From: Acidimicrobiaceae bacterium
GTDB taxonomy: Bacteria; Actinomycetota; Acidimicrobiia; Acidimicrobiales; RAAP-2
DNA length: 37,033 nt
Reading direction: 5' to 3'
Assembly (NCBI GenBank): GCA_003132165.1
Contig: PKWW01000033.1
Span: forward strand, 1-37,033
Part shown: positions 23,808 through 33,371 of the stretch, one piece after another
How positions within the stretch are numbered: position 1 is the stretch's first letter
How the letters are laid out: each line of letters opens with the position of its first letter
Position numbers and translations under genes: made by a program
The notes under the pieces: generated by a model
Told to the model about the DNA's origin: nothing
The model's input: the letters and a program-made list of their open reading frames with translations, nothing else
Database searches by the model: none

Positions 23808-24827
23808 TCAAGCTCCCGCCAGCGTGGCGACCATGATGGCCTTGATGGTGTGCAGACGATTCTCGGCTTGGTCAAAGACAATGGACGCGGGTGATTCGAA
23901 GACGTCATTGGTGACTTCCAGGGCACTGACACCGTAGGTCGCCGCGAGTTCGGCCCCGATCTCGGTCTCGGTGTTATGAAGCGCCGGCAGGCAGTGGAGG
24001 AACCGAACGTCGGGATTCTTCGACGCCGCGAGCAGGTCGGCGTTCACCTGGTACGGCAACAGTTGCTTGATCCGGTCACCCCACGAGCTTGCGGGTTCTC
24101 CCATGGACACCCAGACGTCGGTGTAGATGAAATCAGTTCCGTCGACCGCTTCGTGTGCGTTCTCGGTGATCGTGATGCGCGCGCCCGAGGATTCGGCGAG
24201 TTGTGTGGCGATCTGGCGGACTTCGTCACTCGGCTGCAACGGACCCGGCGCACCGATGCGCACGTCCATGCCGAGCAGGGCCCCGGCGCAAAGGATCGAG
24301 TTGGCGGTGTTGTTGCGGGCGTCGCCCACGTAGGTCAACGACACCTGTTCGATGGGCTTCTTCGAGTGATCGCGAATGGTGAGGATGTCCGCGAGGGGTT
24401 GCGTGGGATGCCACTGGTCGGTGAGGCCGTTCCATACCGGCACGTTGGCGAATTCCGCCAAGAGCTCCACGTCGTGGTGCGCGAAGCCACGAAACTCGAT
24501 CCCGTCGTACATGCGGTCCAGCACGCGCGCGGTGTCCTTCACCGACTCCTTGTGGCCCAATTGCGTCTCGCCGGGTCCCATGTAGGTGACGTGGGCTCCT
24601 TCGTCGTGGGCCGCGACCTCGAACGCCGCGCGCGTGCGTGTCGAGGTCTTCTCGAAGATGAGCGCGATGTTCTTGCCCTTCAACTTCTTCTTCGCGGTGC
24701 CGGCCCTCTTCTCTTTTCGTAGACGACCACTCAGGTCGACCAACGCCATGAATTCCTCTTTCGTGAGGTCGATGTCACGCAGGAGACTTCGACCATTCAG
24801 CGCTTTCACTATCTCGCTACTGCGCAT
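23808..24827 (-). CDS. arcB: Ornithine carbamoyltransferase, catabolic type by context
   Basis: A 339-residue enzyme. In this operon it converts citrulline plus phosphate into ornithine and carbamoyl phosphate. The carbamoyl-phosphate motif STRTR (in [15 protein letters not shown]), the HPTQPLAD motif and the ornithine-site HCLPALHN are all intact. The start ATG at 24827 follows AAAGAGAG at a spacing of seven, and overlaps the end of arcA by 11 bases. The catabolic role rests on position between arcA and arcC, since the sequence is also compatible with biosynthetic ArgF. Family members form trimers or dodecamers. Confidence 0.95.
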   Translation of the reverse strand: MRSSEIVKALNGRSLLRDIDLTKEEFMALVDLSGRLRKEKRAGTAKKKLKGKNIALIFEKTSTRTRAAFEVAAHDEGAHVTYMGPGETQLGHKESVKDTARVLDRMYDGIEFRGFAHHDVELLAEFANVPVWNGLTDQWHPTQPLADILTIRDHSKKPIEQVSLTYVGDARNNTANSILCAGALLGMDVRIGAPGPLQPSDEVRQIATQLAESSGARITITENAHEAVDGTDFIYTDVWVSMGEPASSWGDRIKQLLPYQVNADLLAASKNPDVRFLHCLPALHNTETEIGAELAATYGVSALEVTNDVFESPASIVFDQAENRLHTIKAIMVATLAGA

Positions 24828-26043
24828 GGACGGGCTCTCTTTCGATCGGACAGGTCATGCACCGTGGTCCGCCCCTTCCGCGACCGAGCTCACTGCCGTC
24901 GATGGAGACGACTTCGATGCCGTTGCGGCGCAACATGGTATTGGTCGCCACATTACGGTCATATCCGAGGATGACGCCCGGTGCGACCGCCAAGAAGTTC
25001 GTCCCGTCGTCCCACTGTTCGCGCTCGGCGGCACGGACGTCCTCATCGGTGGAGAGCACCGTCACGTGGTCGACCTTCAAAACCTCGGCCAAGGTCTCCC
25101 ACAGGTCATCGTTCGTCGACAGCGACACCATGGCGGGCTCGTCGCCGGCGCTAATCGTCCAGCTCCGCAGGTTCCGGTCGAAGTAAGGGTAGAGCACGAA
25201 CGTGGAGCGGTCGATCATCGTCATCACGGTGTCGAGGTGCATGAAGGCGTGGCTGTGCGGCAGCTCAATCGCGATGACCCTCGTTGCTTGGCCGGTCTCG
25301 AAGAGTCGGCGCGAGAGGATTTCGACGGCGATGGGCGAGGTGCGCTCTCCCAAGCCGATCATCACCGCCCCGTGTCCGAGGACGTGGACGTCGCCTCCCT
25401 CGAGTGTCGCCTGGTGGTGGGTCACCTCTTCGTCGAGGTAGACCTCGAATTTCTCGTCCTTGAAGACCGGGTGGTAGCGGTAGACCGCCCTGGTGTGGAG
25501 CGATTCTCGCTTTCGAGCGGTCTTCGCCATGGGATTGACGGTCACACCCGAATAGATCCAACACGAGTTGTCGCGTTGAAACAGGGTGTTGGGCAGTGGC
25601 GGCAGGATGAAGTCGTCAGAGCGTAACTGATCCCACGTCAGACTCTTCGCGCTCAGGGGATGGAGGTCCGCTTTCAAGATGCCCCCGACAAGGAACTCGG
25701 CGAGTTGATCTCCATCGAGGTCGTCGAGGAGCTGGCGAACGGGCTTCACGAGCGACGGGCCGATTTGGTCGTCGGTGCAGAGCTGGTCCAGCACGAAGGC
25801 GCGTCCGTCATCTTCGCCAAGGACCGTCGCCAGCAGTTCACCGAAAAGGTGCACCTTCACGCCCTTGTCGCGAAGAGCCTGCGCGAATGCGTCGTGTTCT
25901 TCGCGGGCCTTCTTCGCCCAGAGGACGTCATCGAAGAGCAGACTCTCCACGTTCGACGGCGTCAGCCGTGCGAGCTCCAGACCCGGACGGTGCAGGATGG
26001 CCTGCTTCAGTTGGCCTACTTCCGATTCAACTTTGAGTGTCAT
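24817..26043 (-). CDS. arcA: Arginine deiminase
   Basis: A 408-residue cytoplasmic enzyme that hydrolyses arginine to citrulline and ammonia. Catalytic residues of the guanidine-modifying superfamily are visible: an Asp in the LLFDDVLW region, Glu and His in the EGGDVHVLG and [14 protein letters not shown] parts, and the nucleophilic Cys in GGPRCMTCP (about Cys395). The start is ATG at 26043 with AGAAGG upstream; an earlier ATG at 26070 has weaker support. It follows arcD by 46 bases. The order arcD-arcA-arcB-arcC matches known arginine deiminase operons, where ATP is made without respiration and ammonia buffers acid. Confidence 0.96.
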   Translation of the reverse strand: MTLKVESEVGQLKQAILHRPGLELARLTPSNVESLLFDDVLWAKKAREEHDAFAQALRDKGVKVHLFGELLATVLGEDDGRAFVLDQLCTDDQIGPSLVKPVRQLLDDLDGDQLAEFLVGGILKADLHPLSAKSLTWDQLRSDDFILPPLPNTLFQRDNSCWIYSGVTVNPMAKTARKRESLHTRAVYRYHPVFKDEKFEVYLDEEVTHHQATLEGGDVHVLGHGAVMIGLGERTSPIAVEILSRRLFETGQATRVIAIELPHSHAFMHLDTVMTMIDRSTFVLYPYFDRNLRSWTISAGDEPAMVSLSTNDDLWETLAEVLKVDHVTVLSTDEDVRAAEREQWDDGTNFLAVAPGVILGYDRNVATNTMLRRNGIEVVSIDGSELGRGRGGPRCMTCPIEREPVHAQ

Positions 26044-26089
26044 GAACCTGCCTTCTCGCTCTGCGAACATCTGCTCATTCGAGCCCGAC

Positions 26090-27523
26090 CTACAACGTGG
26101 TGACCGGCTCCTCGGCCTGGTCTACTGGTGTCGCAACCTCGCCCAGTCCCTCGCGGCGAGCGTTCAAGAACGCGTAGAGAACCAGTCCCGCGAGCAACAC
26201 CACCAGTGCCTGGTATACGACCTGGTAGCCCGACGCGAAGGTGACCCACATCGAAAACAGGACACTCGCACCGGCCACTGCGAGGTCACGCGCGAGGCGC
26301 CACCCCTCAACACGTCGACGCCGAGAGACGAGATACGTCAGCTGGGCGATCGCCGAGAAGAAGTACGGGATCGCGACGGTCACGACACTGAGGTCGACGA
26401 GGTACGTAAACACGGTCAGGCCCGAACTGGTCGAATAGCGCCACGCCATGAGCAGCGAGGGCAAAGCGGTACCCACGAGGATGCCGAACCAGGCGGTACC
26501 GTTCTTGTCCGACCAGGCGAAGGGCCGTGGGAACAGATCGTCCTGGGCAATGGCGCGCGACGTCTCGGTGACGATCAAGGTCCAGGCGATCAACGCCCCG
26601 AGACCCGAGACGACCGCTACGCCGGCGACGAAGCGGCCGGCCCAGGCACTGTGGGGGAACATGGTCTGAAAGGCGTTCACGAAGGGTGAGCCGGTCGTGA
26701 CGAGTGTGCGGTGGTTCACCAGACCCATCACCACGGCGGTCACGAGGACGTAGAGCACCGCGCTCACCACCGTGCCGATGACCGACGCCCGCAGCACGTT
26801 GCGGCGCGGATCGCGCACGCGCTTGGCGGTGATCGCTGCGGCTTCGACACCGATGAAGGAGAACAGCGCGACGCCTGCGGCGATACCAATGCCGCTGTAC
26901 AGGCTCCCGCCCGAGGCGTTGAAGGGACCGAAGTTGGCCTTCGAGACGAAGAACCAGCCGGCGACGCCGACGAACAGCAGGGGCAGGAACTTCAACACGA
27001 CGGTGACATTCTGAAACCAGGCCATCTGACGCACGCCCGCCAGATTGATGAGGGCCGGGATCCACAGACCGAACATGGCGATGCTCCAATTCTGCAGTCC
27101 GCTCGGGTGCGAGGAATTGAAGAGCGCGTCCACGTAGAAGACCCACGACGAGACGATTGCCGCGTTACCGGCCCAGGACTGGATCCAGTAGCACCAACCG
27201 ACGAGGTAGCCGGCGAAGTCGCCGAATTCGTGGCGGGCGTAGGCGTACACGCCACCATCACTGTTGGGAATCCGTTTGGTGAGCTGTCCGAACAGCACGG
27301 CGAGGAGCATTGCACCAACGGCGATGACCGCCAACACGAGAATGCCCATGGTCCCCGCGCCGGCGAGTACCGCCGGCATCGTGAAGACGCCCGTTCCGAC
27401 AATGCTGCCGATCACCAGCGCGCTTGCCGAGGTGAGGCCCAGAGCGTGGCCCTTGGCCCTATTGCGCTCAGAAGTCTGCGCCAGTGGGTCCGTTATCTCG
27501 GGGGACGGTGTGGGTTGGAACAT
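26090..27523 (-). CDS. arcD: APC-family amino-acid transporter, probable arginine/ornithine antiporter
   Basis: A 477-residue protein with about 12 membrane segments. The N-terminal helix carries [13 protein letters not shown], the conserved substrate-backbone-binding GSGIFxxP-type motif of the APC superfamily. Other family regions are [18 protein letters not shown] and [19 protein letters not shown]. The start is ATG 27523, with AAGGAG five bases upstream; a longer frame to 27718 lacks such support. Being first in the arc operon points to exchange of arginine for ornithine. The sequence alone fits the broader basic amino acid/polyamine antiporter group, so an agmatine or lysine role cannot be excluded. 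The last 25 residues are a polar acidic tail. Confidence 0.88.
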   Translation of the reverse strand: MFQPTPSPEITDPLAQTSERNRAKGHALGLTSASALVIGSIVGTGVFTMPAVLAGAGTMGILVLAVIAVGAMLLAVLFGQLTKRIPNSDGGVYAYARHEFGDFAGYLVGWCYWIQSWAGNAAIVSSWVFYVDALFNSSHPSGLQNWSIAMFGLWIPALINLAGVRQMAWFQNVTVVLKFLPLLFVGVAGWFFVSKANFGPFNASGGSLYSGIGIAAGVALFSFIGVEAAAITAKRVRDPRRNVLRASVIGTVVSAVLYVLVTAVVMGLVNHRTLVTTGSPFVNAFQTMFPHSAWAGRFVAGVAVVSGLGALIAWTLIVTETSRAIAQDDLFPRPFAWSDKNGTAWFGILVGTALPSLLMAWRYSTSSGLTVFTYLVDLSVVTVAIPYFFSAIAQLTYLVSRRRRVEGWRLARDLAVAGASVLFSMWVTFASGYQVVYQALVVLLAGLVLYAFLNARREGLGEVATPVDQAEEPVTTL

Positions 27524-27925
27524 TGTGGCTCCTTCACTGCAACGCATCGAGTTGTTAATCCACTTCAATTGTTCTACCGAGCGCGCGAGTGGGTCTTCAC
27601 CGGGTAGGGCCGAAAGTCCAATCATGCCCCGTGGTCGCACGAAATGCTGATCAACACCGTGACGACGACGTGACGGAGTTGATTGCCGGGTGCCCATCGA
27701 GTGAAGAGCGGTCACCACGCCTCTTCGCGAGCGCTGACCCCTCGCACGGCAGTTGTCGGCGCACCTGAGACGTCGGTCTACTGCGACACCTCAGCGGGTC
27801 CGTTCAAACAAGTACACCCTGGAACACCACGATTTCGTGGTCGACCGATTCAACGAGTGGTCGCGCTGATCCGGGTGGTTATGGCCACATCCGAGTTCGC
27901 TCGAGCCCTTCGTGACGAGGTTGGC
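27524..27925. other. Upstream region of the arc operon
   Basis: No gene is supported. It should contain the arc operon promoter. A perfect palindrome with arms ACCACGA/TCGTGGT around TT lies at 27826-27841, 85 bases past the acyl-CoA dehydrogenase stop and about 300 bases before arcD. It could be an operator or part of a terminator. No ArgR- or FNR-type box was recognised. Confidence 0.35.
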
Positions 27926-29182
27926 TCAGACTGACTGGCCCTGCAGTTCGCGCCAGGTACCCCGCGGTGCGCCCGGTTCCTTCGAAAGCCCGAGGACCAT
28001 CTCGCCAAGGATGTTGCGTTGCACTTGCGAAGTGCCCGCGTAGATTGTGCCAGCCCTCGCCACGTAGAAGGTGCCCACCCACGAGGCACTGTCGTTGGGT
28101 GCACCCGGCTGGTCCGTACCGAATGACGAGATCGGCCAGCGACCCGACGGCGTCATCGCCTCGGCGCCAAGGATGTCGACGGCGAGTTCGGACACGATCT
28201 TGTGGTACTCGCTCCAGTAGAGCTTGAAGGTGGAATCCTCGGGACCGGGGTGACCGCCGGCGAGGAACCGGGTCAGGGTGCGCATGCCGAGGTAGCGCAT
28301 GATCTCCACCTTGATAAAGGCTTGGGCGAGACGTTGGCGGATGAGCGGATCCTGGTCCCGCCCCTTCTCCTTGGCCAGCGAAACGAGACGATCGAACTCG
28401 ATGCGAAAAGCGATGGGCGTGGTCGCGGCGGCCTCGCCGCGTTCGTAACCAAGAAGGGTCATCGCGACGGACCATCCGTTACCCACACCACCGACGACAT
28501 TGGCCTTCGCGGTACGAGCGTTGGTGAAGAAGACCTCGTTGAACTCCGAGTCGCCGGTCATCATCTTGATGGGACGCACCTCCACACCGGGCTGGTCGAT
28601 CGGGACCAGAAGGAAGGTGATCCCCTTGTGCTTGGGCACATCGGGATTGCTGCGCGCCAGCACGAAGATCCAGTTGGCGAGGTGTCCGGCCGACGTCCAG
28701 ATCTTCTGGCCGTTGATCACCCACTCGTCGCCGTCGAGTTCGGCCCGGGTACCCACGTTCGCGAGGTCGGATCCTGCATTCGGTTCGGAGTAACCCTGGC
28801 ACCAGATGTCCTCGCCCGACAGGATCCGCGGCAGGAAGTGGCTCTTCTGCTCGTCGGTGCCCCAGTGAAGGATGGTGTTGCCGACCATCTGAATGCCGAA
28901 CGTGTCGTTACTGGTGCCCGTTGGCACACCGGCCTTGAGGAACTCCTCGGCGACGATGACCTGCTCGAGTGAACTCAAACCCCCTCCGCCGTACTGCTTG
29001 GGCCAGGACGCAGCGAGAAGACCGTTCTCGTGAAGCGTCGCACGCCACTGCTTGGCAAAGACCCCGGCTTCATCAGCGGGTAAGGCTCCGAGGCCCCTCC
29101 ACCCTTCGGGCAGATGCGAGGCGAGAAACGACTTGACCGTTGCGCGATACGCCTCAGCTTCAGGGGAATAGGTGGGATCCAT
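27926..29182 (-). CDS. Acyl-CoA dehydrogenase
   Basis: A 418-residue FAD enzyme of the acyl-CoA dehydrogenase family (alpha,beta-desaturation of acyl-CoA, electrons to ETF). The start ATG at 29182 follows AAGGAG. Signatures include WCQGYSEPNAGSDLA (FAD and substrate binding), NGQKIWTSAGH, and the C-terminal YAGTSQVQRNILGE. At the position of the usual catalytic Glu of medium-chain enzymes (YEGT) there is Ala (YAGT). The base may come from the earlier helix, as in isovaleryl and several steroid-type enzymes, where a Glu such as that in GYERGEAA would serve. The substrate is unknown. No ETF or thiolase genes are near, so the pathway cannot be inferred. Confidence 0.9.
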   Translation of the reverse strand: MDPTYSPEAEAYRATVKSFLASHLPEGWRGLGALPADEAGVFAKQWRATLHENGLLAASWPKQYGGGGLSSLEQVIVAEEFLKAGVPTGTSNDTFGIQMVGNTILHWGTDEQKSHFLPRILSGEDIWCQGYSEPNAGSDLANVGTRAELDGDEWVINGQKIWTSAGHLANWIFVLARSNPDVPKHKGITFLLVPIDQPGVEVRPIKMMTGDSEFNEVFFTNARTAKANVVGGVGNGWSVAMTLLGYERGEAAATTPIAFRIEFDRLVSLAKEKGRDQDPLIRQRLAQAFIKVEIMRYLGMRTLTRFLAGGHPGPEDSTFKLYWSEYHKIVSELAVDILGAEAMTPSGRWPISSFGTDQPGAPNDSASWVGTFYVARAGTIYAGTSQVQRNILGEMVLGLSKEPGAPRGTWRELQGQSV

Positions 29183-29440
29183 GGAAATCTCCTTCGCGAG
29201 CGAACTCAAGCTTTTCGCTCAATCTAGTTGTTGAGCCCGCTGCCTCTGAAGTAGCGCTCGGTGTCGCCATTCGGACTCTCAACACTGGCAGCCGGTCGTT
29301 GGGACTCAGCTCCGTGGTTTGTGGGTCCGCAGCCACGGCATGGTGAATATTGCCCGGAGCCAGTGGTCGCGAAGGCGTTCAATGTTGATAAGCGGGCGCG
29401 CGGTCCCCGAGATCCACCCCGACGACCTAAATCACAATGC
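29183..29440. other. Intergenic stretch without a supported gene
   Basis: This is the leader of the acyl-CoA dehydrogenase gene. Frames here give no recognisable peptide and no RNA gene is seen. Confidence 0.4.
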
Positions 29441-29444
29441 AACA

Positions 29445-29481
29445 AGAACTGCCCGTCCTCACGAAGAGGACGGGCAGTTCT
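29445..29481 (-). terminator. Strong hairpin terminator of the secreted repeat protein gene
   Basis: AGAACTGCCCGTCCTC (29445-29460) and its perfect complement (29466-29481) form a 16-bp stem with a 5-base loop. Read on the minus strand it lies 19 bases after the stop at 29500 and is followed by TGTTGCATTGTG, moderately T-rich. Read on the plus strand a G-run follows, so it serves the minus-strand gene. Confidence 0.85.
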
Positions 29482-29499
29482 GGGGGGAGGGGGGCTGAA

Positions 29500-30111
29500 C
29501 TACGAAGGCCGTCCGGGCTTGGACGGCGGAGTGCCGAGCGCGGTAAGGGCTTCGGCACGAATCGTTGCGGCGGCGGCGACTGACGTCTCAAGTGCGGCAC
29601 GGACGGTCGCTCGCTGCGCGGTAGTCATGGCCATCGTCATAGCTTGCAGGTACACAGTCTGCGCTGCAGCCTTCGACGCCCGGAACGCGACGTTCGCCGC
29701 CTGGATGCCGGTCACGTACGTCGTGCCGTTGTAGCCAGCCGGTGGCGTCGGCGGGTCACCCGCTGCCGTGATCGCAGCGACGCGTGCGGTCAGCGCGGTC
29801 GCGAGCGACGCCTGCAGTGCGTTGCGCGCGGTCTGCCGCTCAGCCTTCGTGGTCGCTGACGTCATGGCGGTCGTGTACGTCAACCTGGCGCTTTCGACCG
29901 AAGCCCGGTAGGTCGAGTTGATGGACTTCAAGCCGTTGATGTAGGTGACCCACGTCGCCTTCCACGTCGTCCACGCCGTAGGCGTTTTCATCGTGGCACT
30001 GGTGCCGGTGCTGGTCGTGGTCGACGAGGCGAACGCCACTGCGGGGACGCCGACACCCATTGCCGAGACCAGCGCTACCGCGGTGATGAATCGGGTTGGA
30101 GACTTCTTCAT
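29500..30111 (-). CDS. Secreted Ala/Thr-rich helical protein with an internal duplication (unknown)
   Basis: A 203-residue exported protein with a clear signal peptide (MKKSPTRFITAVALVSAMGV, cleavage likely after AFA-S). The start ATG at 30111 follows GGAGAACACC. After a Ser/Thr linker come two similar helical repeats. Residues 54-121 hold WVTYINGLKSINSTYRAS, AERQTARNAL and AAITAAGDPP. Residues 132-196 hold YVTGIQAANVAFRASK, AQRATVRAAL and EALTALGTPP. Each ends in a Pro-rich turn. Cys is absent and Ala plus Thr dominate, with regular Arg/Lys. No known family is recognised. It could form an antiparallel helical bundle at the cell surface. The strong ribosome binding site and perfect terminator suggest high expression. 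Confidence 0.8.
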   Translation of the reverse strand: MKKSPTRFITAVALVSAMGVGVPAVAFASSTTTSTGTSATMKTPTAWTTWKATWVTYINGLKSINSTYRASVESARLTYTTAMTSATTKAERQTARNALQASLATALTARVAAITAAGDPPTPPAGYNGTTYVTGIQAANVAFRASKAAAQTVYLQAMTMAMTTAQRATVRAALETSVAAAATIRAEALTALGTPPSKPGRPS

Positions 30112-30332
30112 GGTGTTCTCCTTTCACAGGAACGATTCCCACTGTAGAAAGGCGAATTGTGAAAATGATGTGAGCAGTCTGTATGTGGACTTAGAGATTC
30201 TGGCGATGTACGTGGGCGTCGACGTCGCCAATTTTCGACGCATGTCGTGCAGCTGGTTCTCGGGAAGGATGTGTGATGTCGCGATGCGTACTGAGGGGCT
30301 CGACCGTTTCGAACATCAGCGACGCCGTCGGG

Positions 30333-31127
30333 CTAATTGAACGTGATGCTCACCGGACAGTGGTCACTACCCATCAGGTCCGGGTGGATCTCAGCGGCCG
30401 TGAGCCGCGAGGCGAGTTCGCTCGAGACGAGGAAGTAGTCGATGCGCCACCCGACGTTTCGCGCGCGCGCCCCCGAGAAGTTCGACCACCAGGTGTAGTG
30501 GCCGTTGCCTTGGGTGAAGATGCGGAACGAATCGACGAATCCCGCCTTCAGTAACTGCTCGATGCCGTGTCGTTCCTCGCTGGTGAATCCGGCCTTTCCC
30601 ACGTTGGCCTTGGGGTTGGCGAGGTCGTCATTGGTGTGAGCGACGTTGAGGTCGCCACAGATCGCAACGGGCTTCTTCTTCTGCAGGGCCTTCACGTAGG
30701 CGAGAAAGGCCGGGTCCCACTTCTCGTGACGCAGTGCGAGCCGACTGAGGTCGCCCTTGGCGTTGGGCGTATAGACGGTCACCAGGTAGAAATCGTCGAA
30801 CTCAGCGGCGACGACCCTTCCTTCCTCGTTGGGGTTGCCGAATGAATCGTCGTGCAGGTTGAATTTCTTCACGAGATTCGCGGGAAGCCCGGTCACGACC
30901 GAGATCGGTGGGTGCTTGGAGAAGATGGCGGTACCCGAGTAGCCCTTCTTCGCGGCCGAGTGCCAATACTCGTCGTATCCGTCGAGATTCACATCGGCCT
31001 CGTGCTGCTGGGCTTTGATCTCCTGGAGACAGACGATGTCCGGTTGGAGAGCCTCGAGAAACGGATCGAAGAGTCCCTTTCGTTGAACGGCTCTGATGCC
31101 GTTGACGTTCCATGAGACAATTCGCAT
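30333..31127 (-). CDS. xthA: Exodeoxyribonuclease III (AP endonuclease)
   Basis: A 264-residue DNA repair nuclease of the EEP superfamily, close to the 268 of E. coli ExoIII. It incises abasic sites and degrades 3' ends. Motifs run in order: MRIVSWNVNGIRA, CLQEIKAQ (metal-binding Glu), GYSGTAIFSK, GDLNVAH (Asp/Asn), RNVGWRIDYFLVS, and GSDHCPVSI with the catalytic His. The start ATG at 31127 matches the family N-terminus, although its ribosome binding site is weak and longer frames exist. It lies 77 bases after a helicase gene on the same strand, consistent with a small DNA-repair unit. The stretch 30112-30332 to its left holds no gene. Confidence 0.95.
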   Translation of the reverse strand: MRIVSWNVNGIRAVQRKGLFDPFLEALQPDIVCLQEIKAQQHEADVNLDGYDEYWHSAAKKGYSGTAIFSKHPPISVVTGLPANLVKKFNLHDDSFGNPNEEGRVVAAEFDDFYLVTVYTPNAKGDLSRLALRHEKWDPAFLAYVKALQKKKPVAICGDLNVAHTNDDLANPKANVGKAGFTSEERHGIEQLLKAGFVDSFRIFTQGNGHYTWWSNFSGARARNVGWRIDYFLVSSELASRLTAAEIHPDLMGSDHCPVSITFN

Positions 31128-31204
31128 GCGCCATCGTAACAAGTGGGATTTCATTTGAGTCATCAAGGCCACCTCGCGGGCGCAGCCCCCTGCGGGGTGG
31201 CCAC

Positions 31205-33271
31205 TCACCAGAGCTTGGAGAGGTGCCCAGCGACGAGTCCCGACGTGTCGATGACGGCGGGTGCCACCGATGACCGCGAGTCCTCGGTGACGTTTGGCTG
31301 AGTTTCGACCAGAGTGGATCGCACCTTGTGGCTAAGGAATCTCGATGGCTGCGCCCAGGAGTGATCGTCGCCCGTCCGGTGGTGGTGATAGCGAAGTGGC
31401 ACATAGATGGCCAAATGTTTCCTCGCGCGCGTCACCGCTACGTAGAACAAGCGACGCTCCTCCTCGATCCCCTGCGGCGTTCCGGTCGACATATCCGAGG
31501 GGAAGTTGCCGTCGGCGCAATGGATGACGTGGACCGCCTCGAATTCCAGGCCCTTGGCTGAGTGGACCGTGGAGAGCACCAGCCAGTCCTCGTCGACCAT
31601 TGGCGGCCCGGCGAGGTCGCCGGTGGACGCTGGTGGCTCGAGCACCTGCTCGGCGGCTACGTCACTCAGACGGCTGGCGTGCGTGCACGCGAGCACCAGC
31701 GCGTCAAGATCCTCGAGTCGAGGCTGGGCGTCGTCGTAGGACGCAACGATGAGCGGCGCCATCGCCGCGCGGATTCGTTCCGCGTGCACGCCGACCGGCT
31801 CGGGAATTCGCCGGCGCAAAGAGTCCACGAGACCGACGGACATTTCTTTGGCGTCCCCCGGCAGTTCATTGAGTGCAGCCGGCCAGCGTCGTGCGATCTC
31901 CTCGTGCGAAAGGGGGAGGGCACCGTCGATATCGCGTAGCGCGTTTATTGCGCGGTGCGACTTCGCGGGCCCGACGCCCGGCATCAACTGCAAAAGCCGG
32001 AACCACGCCATCTCATCGTGGGGGTTGTCCGCGAGGCGAAACGCGGCGAGCAGGTCCTTCACGTGCGCCGCTTCGAGATACCGGAGACCCCCGTACTTCA
32101 CGAAGGGAATGCGACGACGCGATAGTTCAAGTTCGAGGGCGGCGCTGTGGTGGGCGGCGCGGAATAAAACCGCTTGCTTCTGCAGGGCCACGCCCTGCTC
32201 GTAGAGCTCGAGAACACGGTCCGTGACTGTCTCGGACTGGTGACGTTCATCAGTGCAGTGGATGAGTTGCGGTGAGTCGGCGTCTTCGACCGGTACCTCT
32301 TCACGCAGTACTGCGCAGAATCCCTCGGGCGCGTCGGCGGCGAGCGCGTTGGCGACGTCGAGAATCGCCGTGGACGAGCGGTAGTTGACCTCCAGGGTGA
32401 CGGTGGAGAGACCGACGAAGTATTGGTCGGCGTCGAGGAGGAATCGTGGCGAGGCGCCACGAAAGCCGTAGATGGCTTGTGCGTCGTCGCCCACGATGGT
32501 GAGACGTGGATCCGAAAGACGCAGACCGCAGAGAATATCCAGCTGGAGAAGATTGACGTCTTGGAACTCGTCAACGAGGATGTGGTCGTAGGACTTCTCG
32601 AGTTCGCGGCCCACTCGGTCGTCCTGCGCTGCCGCGCGCCAGTACAGCAAGAGGTCGTCGAAGTCGAGCAGACCGAGTGATTGCTTGCGAGCGACAAAGG
32701 CTGTGAAGAGTGAGGCGACCTCATCGATATTGTCGCAGGCCCAAGGGACGACCTCCGCGATCACGTCGCTGAGGGGAGTGCCGGTGTTGACGGTTCGCGA
32801 GTAGAGCGAGGTGAGCGTGGACTTCTTCGGTAGGCGCTTGTCGGTACTTAGGATTCCCATTTCCCCACGAACCAGGTCCAAGAGGTCTGCGGCATCGCTG
32901 TGGTCGAGGACGCCGAATCCTTCGGGAAGCCCCAACGCTGCGTGGTGGTGGCGCAGGGTCCGGTGCGCGACGGAATGGAAGGTCCCTCCGACGACGCGAC
33001 GCGCCTGTTCGTGTCCTCGGATCGCCCGCGCTCGACTGACAATCTCACGCGCAGCTCGACGCGTGAAGGTCAGCAGCAGAATTCGCTCAGGCGTGACGCC
33101 GCGATTCAAGAGCACCTCGACTCTCGCGGTCAGCGTTGTCGTCTTACCGGTACCGGGACCCGCGACGATGCGAAGGGGTCCCTCACCAAAGTTGGCGGCC
33201 TCGGTCTGCTTCTGATTGAGGACCTGCTGGGAAGCGAACATATGTTCGATACTACGGAACGGGTCTGACAT
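31205..33271 (-). CDS. UvrD/Rep-type superfamily 1 DNA helicase
   Basis: A 688-residue ATP-dependent 3'-5' helicase. The Q motif and Walker A (AGPGTGKTT, 37-45) are followed by motif Ia (LTFTRRAARE), motif II DEFQD (234-238), motif III (VGDDAQAIYGFRGA), motif IV (LEVNYRSS), motif V (STVHSAKGLEFEAVHV) and motif VI (EERRLFYVAVTRARKHL). It is somewhat shorter than UvrD (720) and most like the actinobacterial UvrD2/AdnB-independent group. No HRDC or nuclease domain is evident. The start is ATG 33271, with a weak ribosome binding site. The adjacent exonuclease III gene suggests joint use in repair, but that is inference. Confidence 0.92.
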   Translation of the reverse strand: MSDPFRSIEHMFASQQVLNQKQTEAANFGEGPLRIVAGPGTGKTTTLTARVEVLLNRGVTPERILLLTFTRRAAREIVSRARAIRGHEQARRVVGGTFHSVAHRTLRHHHAALGLPEGFGVLDHSDAADLLDLVRGEMGILSTDKRLPKKSTLTSLYSRTVNTGTPLSDVIAEVVPWACDNIDEVASLFTAFVARKQSLGLLDFDDLLLYWRAAAQDDRVGRELEKSYDHILVDEFQDVNLLQLDILCGLRLSDPRLTIVGDDAQAIYGFRGASPRFLLDADQYFVGLSTVTLEVNYRSSTAILDVANALAADAPEGFCAVLREEVPVEDADSPQLIHCTDERHQSETVTDRVLELYEQGVALQKQAVLFRAAHHSAALELELSRRRIPFVKYGGLRYLEAAHVKDLLAAFRLADNPHDEMAWFRLLQLMPGVGPAKSHRAINALRDIDGALPLSHEEIARRWPAALNELPGDAKEMSVGLVDSLRRRIPEPVGVHAERIRAAMAPLIVASYDDAQPRLEDLDALVLACTHASRLSDVAAEQVLEPPASTGDLAGPPMVDEDWLVLSTVHSAKGLEFEAVHVIHCADGNFPSDMSTGTPQGIEEERRLFYVAVTRARKHLAIYVPLRYHHHRTGDDHSWAQPSRFLSHKVRSTLVETQPNVTEDSRSSVAPAVIDTSGLVAGHLSKLW

Positions 33272-33371
33272 GGTTTGACCCAGTGACGAGAATATTGCGC
33301 CACGTGTCCGTTAATCCTGATGAAGCCCTTCTCTGTGCCTCTCGATGATGCAACGTTGCCATGAATTTTGG

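Noticed and set aside
27524..27718. Longer N-terminus for the arcD product
   Set aside because: The extra residues are not family-like, and the ATG at 27523 has AAGGAG at good spacing.
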